Part shown: positions 30,686 through 37,183 of the stretch, piece by piece | How positions within the stretch are numbered: the first letter of the stretch is position 1 | How the letters are laid out: each line of letters starts with the position of its first letter | DNA from: an uncultured Brachyspira sp. | Lineage (GTDB): Bacteria; Spirochaetota; Brachyspiria; Brachyspirales; Brachyspiraceae | NCBI RefSeq assembly: GCF_949287625.1 | Contig: NZ_CASEGO010000011.1 | Location: 1 to 37,183 of the forward strand | Direction of reading: 5' to 3' | DNA length: 37,183 nucleotides | The notes under the pieces: generated by a model | Databases searched by the model: none | The model's input: only the letters and a program-made list of their open reading frames with translations | Told to the model about the DNA's origin: nothing | Translations under genes and position numbers: made by a program

Positions 30686-31333
30686 TTAACTACTTTTATT
30701 AATTTCAAGCTCTTCCAAATATTTAAAAGCATAAGGAAAATCTGAATAGCTTTTAGTATGTATATCTGAATAATTATCTATTGATGAATGCACTTTTTGA
30801 TTATGTTCTTTTAAATATTTATTTACAGCCTTATCATGATTATTTTGAAATACTTTATCCCAATGTTTAAATACATCATCTTTAATTAATTGTTTATCTT
30901 TTGTTTCATCATAATAATATTCAAGCCAGCTTTCCAATGCCTGATAATTAAGTATGAATATACTAGAATTAATATTATTGTATAATTGCAAACACTTATT
31001 AAATTTTTTTCTTAAATCTTCTATATGGCTGAGTTTAGCATTATCACAGTCAGTTATGAACACAATTATTTTTCCTAAACCATATTCGTTCATAGTGGAA
31101 GTTCTATTTGTTATAAAATCTACTATTCTATTTATTTCTTTATTCTTTTGTTCATCATCTTTAATATTTGCACTTAATTGATGTGTTTGAGCATTACCAT
31201 GATATTTAATTTTATCATTAAGTTTTTCATTTACATATTTTTTGAAATATTCAAATTCAGTTTCTCCGGGTGAAAAACAGTACAAATAATATTTTTTATT
31301 ATTTAAAGTATTTAGTGTTTGTTTCTTCCTCAT
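30686..31333 (-). CDS. RloB-family (TOPRIM-like) protein, putative defence nuclease subunit
   Basis: A 215-residue protein of the RloB family, related to AbiLii. An early Glu in SPGETEFEYF (Glu 24) and a DxD motif in VFITDCDNA (Asp 95, Asp 97) fit the TOPRIM metal site. A further family phrase, NYQALESWLEYYYDET, follows near 145. Family members pair with an AAA ATPase encoded just upstream and are found in phage-exclusion and restriction loci. Its ATG overlaps the stop of that ATPase gene by 4 bp (ATGA), as for a tight two-component unit. Nuclease activity is inferred. Confidence 0.82.
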   Translation of the reverse strand: MRKKQTLNTLNNKKYYLYCFSPGETEFEYFKKYVNEKLNDKIKYHGNAQTHQLSANIKDDEQKNKEINRIVDFITNRTSTMNEYGLGKIIVFITDCDNAKLSHIEDLRKKFNKCLQLYNNINSSIFILNYQALESWLEYYYDETKDKQLIKDDVFKHWDKVFQNNHDKAVNKYLKEHNQKVHSSIDNYSDIHTKSYSDFPYAFKYLEELEINKSS

Positions 31334-32574
31334 TTATTTATATCCTCATCAATAAAAAACTTCGAAGGAACTTCAAATAATCGGGAGTTGTACTTTGCTT
31401 TTAGGCTGTTTCTTTTATACTCTTTTTCTAAATCTTCTATTTTTAAATCCTCAAAGTCAGAAGCACAGTATAATTCGCTTTTATTATCTTCTTTGTTTAG
31501 AAACCAATAATGATTTAACAATGTATTTTTAAGGCACATTAAATTTGTATCATGAGTTGATAATATTAACTGAGCTGTAGGATTATCCAAATCTTCAAAC
31601 ATATTTTTTTGAAATAAACTAACAACAAGCTCTAAAAGTTCAGACTGCACACCTTGAAATTCGTCTAATACAGATAAACTGCCGCTTCTTAAATTTCCTA
31701 ATATACTAAATAAATTGACGGCATAATTTTTTGTTCCATCAGATTCTATATTTCTAAAATCATCTTCATAATTTTTATGTATAGATATTAATTTATATTT
31801 ATTTTTTCTTAAAAAATTATTCATATAACTATTATTTTTTTTATCATTAGTATTTTCAATTACTTTTATATCATCTATACCCACATCAGCAAGAGAAATA
31901 AGTTTTTTGTATACATTCCAAAGACCTGAGCTTTTTAATAAAAAATATATATTATCAATATCAATAAATAATGCATCTGGAAAATTTATAAACATATATG
32001 AAAAAAAATTTTTTGTAAATATATCCTGATATTTTTTTGTATTTTTTTTATAATCATCAACACTATAACAATATGCCATAACTGTGATTTGATTTGGTAT
32101 GCCTTTAATATTGATAAAGAAATCATTTCCATTTAATATATTACTATTATTTCTTTCAAAAACTATATTATCATTTTCTTTTAACAATTCATATTCTATT
32201 TTTTTATTTTTATTATCTAATATTATTTTATAGAAAAATAAAATATTATTATAATAAAATTCTAATGTGAATTCCGTATTTTCATCTTTACCATAAATCA
32301 TATTTGGTATAAATAAATACTTATAATTTGCAGGAGCATCATGATATATATTAATATTGGTTAAATATGAAATAGCATTTAATAAATTAGATTTTCCGCT
32401 TCCATTATGTCCGTATAGTATGCATAATTTGGATATATAATCATCATTTATTTTGTATACAAATGGATTATTTTCAACTTCTTCTATATTGCTGTCATTA
32501 ACTTCTATACGCATATCAAGAGTAACTTCATCATAAAATGATTTATAGTTCTTAGCACTGAAACTTACAAGCAT
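31330..32574 (-). CDS. AAA-family ATPase, RloA/AbiLi-like
   Basis: A 414-residue ATPase of the AAA_15/AAA_21 type. Walker A is GHNGSGKS (residues 55-62). The Walker B region reads SLSVLDEFQ (Asp and Glu at 304-305), and a following STHD (His 341) fits the switch loop of ABC-like ATPases. The opening phrase SFSAKNYKSF is typical of the family. The central part is long, helical and less conserved, as in OLD/RloA-like proteins. It forms a coupled operon with the RloB-family gene. The pair resembles the AbiL and RloAB systems, in which the ATPase gates a nuclease. No methyltransferase or restriction gene lies near. Confidence 0.85.
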   Translation of the reverse strand: MLVSFSAKNYKSFYDEVTLDMRIEVNDSNIEEVENNPFVYKINDDYISKLCILYGHNGSGKSNLLNAISYLTNINIYHDAPANYKYLFIPNMIYGKDENTEFTLEFYYNNILFFYKIILDNKNKKIEYELLKENDNIVFERNNSNILNGNDFFINIKGIPNQITVMAYCYSVDDYKKNTKKYQDIFTKNFFSYMFINFPDALFIDIDNIYFLLKSSGLWNVYKKLISLADVGIDDIKVIENTNDKKNNSYMNNFLRKNKYKLISIHKNYEDDFRNIESDGTKNYAVNLFSILGNLRSGSLSVLDEFQGVQSELLELVVSLFQKNMFEDLDNPTAQLILSTHDTNLMCLKNTLLNHYWFLNKEDNKSELYCASDFEDLKIEDLEKEYKRNSLKAKYNSRLFEVPSKFFIDEDINK

Positions 32575-32692
32575 TTATTTTCTCACTCTACCATAAAAAA
32601 TTATTATATATTTCTAAATAAAAAATATTTCTCTATAATAAATTTTAGCATATATATAAATTAAGTCTAGTATTTTTTAATTATCAATTCTA

Positions 32693-33583
32693 TTATAGAA
32701 AACTTTTATTCATTCTTTCCAAAAATATTTTGGAAGCCCTTGAAAACTCCTGATTTTTCTTCCATACAACATTAAGACCAGATTCCAATTTAGGCTTTAA
32801 AGGCAAAAAACATATATCTTCATTATGCATATTATCTATAAGCCTGTCCAAAGCAAAAGCATAGCCCATACCCTCGCGTACCATAATCAAGGCATTATAA
32901 ATAAGATTATAAGTAGCAGCTATCTCAAAACCGCTGAAACTTCCTCCTAACCATTTTAAAAAATCATTATTCTGCATATCATTCTGAATAGTCTGTCTTG
33001 ATACTATTAAAGGAATATTATATAAATCTTTTTTTACTATATACTTTTTTTGTGCGAGCTTTGAATCTCTTCTCATAATAAGCCCCCAAGTATCTTTGGC
33101 AGGCATTTTTAAATAATCGTACTTTGATAAATCGGCAGGGTCTATCAATACTCCGAAATCTAATAATCCTTTATCTAGCTTCTCTGTAATATCTTCAGAG
33201 TTTCCGCTGTAAATATTATATTTTATATGCGGATAGTCTTTTTGCATATCACGCATAATAGAGGCAAGCAATGCAATAGCCCAAGTCTCCCCAGCCCCTA
33301 TAAATATATCGCCTGCTATTAATTCATCAGTAAAATTGAACTCAGCCCTTGTTTTATCTATCATATTTAATATTTCTTCTGCTCTTTTTTTTAGCAAAAT
33401 GCCCTCTGGAGTAAGCTCTATATTATTATGTTTTCTTTCAAATAATTTATGCCCTATATCTCTTTCCAGCATGTTTATCTGACGCGATAAATTAGGCTGT
33501 GTTAAATTAAGATATTTTGCAGCCTTTGTAATATTTCCCTCTCTTACTGTAGTTAAAAAATATTTTAAAGCTCTTATCTCCAT
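32693..33583 (-). CDS. LysR-family transcriptional regulator
   Basis: A 296-residue LTTR of standard length. The N-terminal winged helix-turn-helix (about 3-62) contains ITKAAKYLNLTQPNLSRQI. A linker helix and a two-part substrate-binding domain of the type II periplasmic fold follow. It is divergent from the second hydrolase gene (starts 33733), which is the classical layout for LysR control of a neighbour. The inducer is unknown. Its stop lies 119 bp beyond the ATPase gene start, so it may also read into the defence pair. Confidence 0.92.
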   Translation of the reverse strand: MEIRALKYFLTTVREGNITKAAKYLNLTQPNLSRQINMLERDIGHKLFERKHNNIELTPEGILLKKRAEEILNMIDKTRAEFNFTDELIAGDIFIGAGETWAIALLASIMRDMQKDYPHIKYNIYSGNSEDITEKLDKGLLDFGVLIDPADLSKYDYLKMPAKDTWGLIMRRDSKLAQKKYIVKKDLYNIPLIVSRQTIQNDMQNNDFLKWLGGSFSGFEIAATYNLIYNALIMVREGMGYAFALDRLIDNMHNEDICFLPLKPKLESGLNVVWKKNQEFSRASKIFLERMNKSFL

Positions 33584-33655
33584 AATATTAAAATCTCCTT
33601 TATTTATTATAATACTAAATTATCAATTTTTAATCAATACCTAAAAAGTATATAT

Positions 33656-33719
33656 ATTCATAATCAATAAATATTTGCTATAGTTAATTAATTATTATAT
33701 TCTATGAATAATTAAAAAA
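33656..33719. promoter_or_regulatory. Candidate LysR operator region
   Basis: ATTCATA (33656-33662) and TATGAAT (33713-33719) are a perfect inverted pair around 50 bp of AT-rich DNA, in the 149-bp divergent gap. LTTRs commonly bind two spaced half-sites. The strong ribosome site GGAGG of hydrolase 2 begins at 33721. Confidence 0.35.
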
Positions 33720-33732
33720 GGAGGATATTATA

Positions 33733-34776
33733 ATGTTTAAAAATATTTTAAAAAGAGCTTTATTATTTTCAGCATATATGCTTTTACCTATAGGAAGCAT
33801 CATGGCACAAAATAATACATTACAATGGGATAAAACTTTCAAAAAGAGCGATAAAGTAAATGTAAAGAAGGTATCATTTTATAACAGACTAGGTATAAAT
33901 ATAGTAGCGGACTTATACACACCTATAGATATTAATACCAATCAAAAATATAAAGCATTAGTTATAGGAGGTCCATATGGTGCCGTAAAAGAACAGGCTG
34001 CAGGAGTATATGCTCAGGCTATGGCAGAAAGAGGCTTTATTGCTATAGCGTTTGATGCATCATACAATGGAGAAAGCGGAGGCTCTCCTCATTATACAGC
34101 TTCACCGGAGGCATTTGCAGAAGATTTCAGTGCTGCAGTAGATTTTATAGGTTCATTAAACTATGTTGACAGAGACGAGATAGGAGCTATAGGAATATGC
34201 GGAAGCGGAAGTTTTGTTTTAAGTGCCGCTCAAATTGACAGCAGAATAAAAGCAGTAGCTGCAGCAAGTATGTATGATATGGGAAGAGCAGCCCGTCAGG
34301 GAATAAATGACTCTGTAAGCGATGAAGAGAGAAAAAAAATGATTGAAGCGGCTTCCATGCAAAGATGGAATGAATATCAAGGCGGAGAAAAACAATTTCA
34401 AATAGGTACTCCTGAAACTATAGATGAAAACTCTCCAGATATAGCAAAAGAGTTCTACAGCTATTACCGTACCAAAAGAGGTTTTCACCCTCGTGCTGCA
34501 ACTGCTATGTCTGTTATAAGCAGTATCAGCTTGATGAATTATTATCCTTTGGAAAATATTGAACTTATATCTCCAAGACCAATACTTTTTATAGCGGGTG
34601 AAAAAGCTCATTCAAGATATTTCAGCGAGGATGCATATAAAAAAGCTAAAGAACCAAAAGAGTTAGTCATAATACCTAATGCTAATCATGTTGATCTATA
34701 TGACAGAACAGATTTAATCCCTTTTGATAAACTAGCAGATTTTTTTAATACAAACCTAACAAATAAAAACCTTTAA
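33733..34776 (+). CDS. Exported alpha/beta hydrolase, copy 2
   Basis: A 347-residue paralogue of the hydrolase at 29516. It has a Sec signal with likely cleavage after SIMA (residue 25) and no lipobox Cys, so it should be released to the periplasm rather than anchored. The conserved core is very similar: GPYGAVKEQAAGVYAQAMAE, GESGG, GICGSGS (Cys 156, Ser 158), IAGEKAHSRYFSED and NANHVDLYD. The start is certain from the strong GGAGG ribosome site. It is divergently paired with the LysR gene and probably under its control. The substrate is unknown. Confidence 0.88.
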   Translation: MFKNILKRALLFSAYMLLPIGSIMAQNNTLQWDKTFKKSDKVNVKKVSFYNRLGINIVADLYTPIDINTNQKYKALVIGGPYGAVKEQAAGVYAQAMAERGFIAIAFDASYNGESGGSPHYTASPEAFAEDFSAAVDFIGSLNYVDRDEIGAIGICGSGSFVLSAAQIDSRIKAVAAASMYDMGRAARQGINDSVSDEERKKMIEAASMQRWNEYQGGEKQFQIGTPETIDENSPDIAKEFYSYYRTKRGFHPRAATAMSVISSISLMNYYPLENIELISPRPILFIAGEKAHSRYFSEDAYKKAKEPKELVIIPNANHVDLYDRTDLIPFDKLADFFNTNLTNKNL

Positions 34777-34811
34777 GTTCTTATTTCTTAAATTACATAA
34801 AACACTATTAT

Positions 34812-34850
34812 GGGGCTTTGAAATATAAAAAAGCCCCTATATTAATTTTT
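34812..34850. terminator. Bidirectional terminator between hydrolase 2 and chemotaxis gene 2
   Basis: GGGGCTTT (34812-34819) pairs with AAAGCCCC (34830-34837). It is followed by TATATTAATTTTT on the plus strand and lies within the 72-bp gap of two convergent genes. Confidence 0.7.
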
Positions 34851-36645
34851 AAGCATGAAGTTTGAAATATTCAAGTTCTGAATAAACATTGTCAGTGCCA
34901 TTAGCAACTTCTCTTCCTAGTACGGCACTGTTATGCACAAGATTGGCATTTTCCTGAGTAATTTTATTTAATTCATTCATAGCAAGAGCAATCTCCTTAA
35001 CACTTCCCTCTTCATCAGATACTGCATTATGCAAATCAATAAGTACATCAGATACCTCTTTTGCTGAGTTTTCTATATTTAAAAGCACATCAAGAGAATG
35101 TTTTACAGATTCATTTCCTGTCTCTATTTTGGCTACAGTATTTTCTATTATATCAGTAATCTTTCCAGCTGCATCATTAACATTTTGAGCAAGAGAACGT
35201 ATTTCAGAAGCCACAACTGCAAAGCCCTTACCTTGCTCTCCAGCACGTGCTGCCTCCACTGCCGCATTAAGCGATAATATATTAGTCTGAAAAGCTATCG
35301 ACTGTATAAGTTTAATAATATCTGATATCTCTTTGCTAGATTCTGATATATCAAGCATATTATTTGAAATCGCAGTTACAGCTTCAACTCCTGCTTTGGT
35401 TTCTTCAGCTACTTTATTGCTCATGTCTTTTACATCATTAGTATGTTTTGAAGTATCCGATATTGAGGAAAATAAACTTTCTATAGAACCGCTTACCTCT
35501 TCTATAGCTGCTGCCTGTGATGAAGTTCTATCTGATAAATTATCTATACCGTTTGATATTTGACCGCTTGAATTATTAATAGAAGACATATGCATTTTTA
35601 TTCCAGAAACTATTGAAGATATTTTGTTTTGCATATCATTAACTGAATTAACTAAATGACCAGATTCATCTTGCAAAGCCAAATCATTTTTATCGAATAC
35701 GCTATTAAAATTACCGTCTTTCATTAAGTCTATTATTTTTATAGTATTTTTTAAAGGCTTAACTATTTTCCCGACAAGTAGCCATTCTATAACAAGTATA
35801 AGAAGCATAACAATAAACACTGCAAGCATTAAAAGTCTAAACTGATTATGAACTATACTAGCATCGCCTTTAAATATCAAAATCCAAGGAGCATTATCTG
35901 TTTTCTCTATAGCATACCATTCATTGCCTTCTATTTTTATTTCGCCTATATGAGAAGTAAGATTTCCTTTAAACTTAGCAAATATAGGGTCTTTAAATAA
36001 ATTATTATTTTCATTTAATACATAATCACTCTTTTCATGTGTCATATATATTCCATTTTCTGATACTATATAAAAACTGCCGTCAAAATGCTTTTTCACA
36101 TCCTCCATGATTTTATTCATATTTATAAAGTCTATAGCAAATACACCTTTTAAACCGCCGTTTGTATATATAGCTTTACTAAATGTAACTGTAAGTTCAT
36201 TAACTGCGAAATCTATATAAGGATCGCTTATCACTATATCTCTAGTTTTAAGGGCATCTATATACCAAGGTCTTGAAGTCTGATTATAAGTACGGGAATA
36301 TTCCTCTAAAGTATTTATGTATATGCCTCCTTCAGAATATGGAACAGTATCCCCAAAGTACATATTCAAATATCCGTCATTAGATTTTTCTACATTTGTT
36401 ATGAACTCTCCGAAACTTACTAAATCCGGATTAGATTCCAAATTGTTAACTATTATATTAACTGTATTTTTTATTTCTCTTATATAGCCTTCTGTTTCAT
36501 TTTTGGCATTTAATGTTTGAAAATATTTTTCGTTCAAAAATTTAGATTTATAAATAGGCTTATAGAATATATAAAATGCTAAAAAAGCAATAAATAAAAA
36601 TATAGAAAATATGCTTAAAAATTTAAACATTAATCCTTTTCTCAT
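34849..36645 (-). CDS. Methyl-accepting chemotaxis protein with Cache sensor
   Basis: The open frame begins with a TTG at 36651, but GGAG lies 8 nt before the ATG at 36645, so 598 residues are called. It has a membrane helix near 5-25. A large dCache-type sensor follows (to about 270), in which RPWYIDALKTRD and DPYIDFAVNELTVTFS are typical small-molecule-binding phrases. A second membrane helix (about 275-297), HAMP and the signalling coiled coil come next, with the tip phrase IAFQTNILSLNAAVEAARAG. It would sense amino acids or carboxylates and feed CheA. It is monocistronic. Confidence 0.94.
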   Translation of the reverse strand: MRKGLMFKFLSIFSIFLFIAFLAFYIFYKPIYKSKFLNEKYFQTLNAKNETEGYIREIKNTVNIIVNNLESNPDLVSFGEFITNVEKSNDGYLNMYFGDTVPYSEGGIYINTLEEYSRTYNQTSRPWYIDALKTRDIVISDPYIDFAVNELTVTFSKAIYTNGGLKGVFAIDFINMNKIMEDVKKHFDGSFYIVSENGIYMTHEKSDYVLNENNNLFKDPIFAKFKGNLTSHIGEIKIEGNEWYAIEKTDNAPWILIFKGDASIVHNQFRLLMLAVFIVMLLILVIEWLLVGKIVKPLKNTIKIIDLMKDGNFNSVFDKNDLALQDESGHLVNSVNDMQNKISSIVSGIKMHMSSINNSSGQISNGIDNLSDRTSSQAAAIEEVSGSIESLFSSISDTSKHTNDVKDMSNKVAEETKAGVEAVTAISNNMLDISESSKEISDIIKLIQSIAFQTNILSLNAAVEAARAGEQGKGFAVVASEIRSLAQNVNDAAGKITDIIENTVAKIETGNESVKHSLDVLLNIENSAKEVSDVLIDLHNAVSDEEGSVKEIALAMNELNKITQENANLVHNSAVLGREVANGTDNVYSELEYFKLHA

Positions 36646-36757
36646 ACACAAAACTCCGTAAATATATAAAAATTAATTTAAAACCGAAAATATCGTAAAA
36701 AAGAGTAATAAAAAATTATTTTAGAAAGAAACAGTTAAAGAAATAAAGCCAATAATG

Positions 36758-36829
36758 AGCGGGCGAACGGAATCGAACCGTCATCTTTAGATTGGAAGTC
36801 TAAGGTAATAACCATTATACGACGCCCGC
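36758..36829 (-). tRNA. tRNA-Gly (anticodon TCC)
   Basis: A 72-nt cloverleaf reads on the minus strand. The acceptor stem GCGGGCG pairs with CGCCCGC and the discriminator base is T. The anticodon stem TTAGA/TCTAA encloses the loop CTTCCAA, giving TCC. The T-arm contains GGTTCGATTCC. CCA is not encoded. Confidence 0.96.
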
Positions 36830-36902
36830 ATTTTTTAAGTGTTAAAATTATAGCATAACAATAAAAAAAATCAATAGCATGACTAATATTTTTATAAAAA
36901 TT
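36830..36902. other. Short AT-rich gap
   Basis: Nothing supported is seen between the tRNA and the repeat DNA. With the following repeats it makes about 354 bp without a protein gene. Confidence 0.4.
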
Positions 36903-37080
36903 AATACTTACTAATAAAATAAAGTTTTGAAATTTATTCTAACTCCCACCCCAAAAATTTTTGAATACTATCTGTTATTTATAAATGATTTTTAATTTTT
37001 TAGCTTTTACTGTTATTCTGGCTGCCCACCCAAGTGTTTTTTAAATTTGATAATACTCCCAAACACACGATTAACTTAAT
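36903..37080 (+). repeat. Partial copy of the 350-bp array unit
   Basis: It resembles 26936-27085 closely: an AAAGTTTTGAAATTTATTCT stretch, then ACTCCCACCCC, TACTATCTGTTATTTATAAA, TTTAGCTTTTACTG, and CTGCCCACCC at about 37021-37030. It lacks the later arms. It shows that the unit is dispersed as well as tandem. Confidence 0.8.
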
Positions 37081-37183
37081 TATTATATATATACCTAAAC
37101 AAATACAGTTTGTCAAAAAATAAATTTTTTAAATTTTGATATTTGCGGGGCTTTGCCCCACACCCCAGTTCTTTTGTTGGCAC
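37081..37183 (-). repeat. Dispersed repeat copy R4 at the window end
   Basis: This is the inverted counterpart of the first 120 bases. TATATA (37088-37093), a 17-nt spacer and TGTCAA (37111-37116) give a minus-strand promoter. The G+C hairpin GCGGGGC, TTT loop, GCCCCAC (37145-37161) is followed by CACCCCAGTTCTTTTG to the window end. The second promoter half is missing, unlike R1 and R2. Confidence 0.8.

Noticed and set aside
34219..34611. 130-residue minus-strand frame in hydrolase 2
   Set aside because: It lies opposite a conserved enzyme domain and has no ribosome site.

Overview
The window is a strongly AT-rich stretch of spirochaete-type DNA. Protein flavour, AT-skewed codon use, many dispersed intergenic repeats, two chemotaxis receptors and a glycerol operon of FAD oxidoreductases fit an anaerobic gut spirochaete of the genus Brachyspira. 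That assignment is recognition by eye and no search was run. I support about 32 protein genes, one tRNA-Gly(TCC), several canonical promoters and terminators, and two families of non-coding repeats.

Region by region. (1) 1-624 is repeat DNA: two copies of an element combining a G+C hairpin with a symmetric promoter, then a promoter for a CMD-family gene at 625 and a yggU homologue. (2) 1645-8252, all on the minus strand, is a glycerol catabolic cluster in transcription order glpF, glpK, a GlpA-type FAD oxidoreductase with a C-terminal [2Fe-2S] domain, a second FAD/NAD oxidoreductase, an arginase-superfamily protein with an altered metal motif, and a DUF1667 cysteine protein. A rubrerythrin gene lies just upstream. 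(3) 9118-16702 carries an MFS transporter, a small TPR protein, a patatin phospholipase, an SGNH hydrolase, an aldo/keto reductase, an unknown protein, ftsQ-like and metG. (4) 17072-24980 carries a chemotaxis receptor, a rhamnan-synthesis-F-type protein overlapping a metallo-beta-lactamase-fold hydrolase, exonuclease III, a STAS/YggT/TPR-Sel1 cluster and a DUF1858 protein.

(5) 25811-27321 holds a DUF3108 exported protein whose promoter matches the dispersed repeat. It is followed by about 1.2 kb of non-coding DNA made of three full units and one decayed unit of about 350 bp, each built of nested palindromes. This is the most unusual object in the window. (6) 27322-29488 carries a PIN-PhoH ATPase and a maltose/galactoside-type O-acetyltransferase. 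(7) 29516-34776 carries two paralogous exported alpha/beta hydrolases flanking a two-gene AAA-ATPase/RloB module (AbiL/RloAB-like, probably anti-phage) and a LysR regulator divergent from the second hydrolase. (8) 34849-37183 carries a second chemotaxis receptor, tRNA-Gly, a partial copy of the 350-bp unit and a terminal repeat.

The first and last ~100 bp of the window are inverted copies of the same repeat, so the window probably ends where an assembly contig ends. Working themes are glycerol oxidation with oxygen or peroxide defence, chemotaxis, envelope and cell-division housekeeping, and a small defence module.
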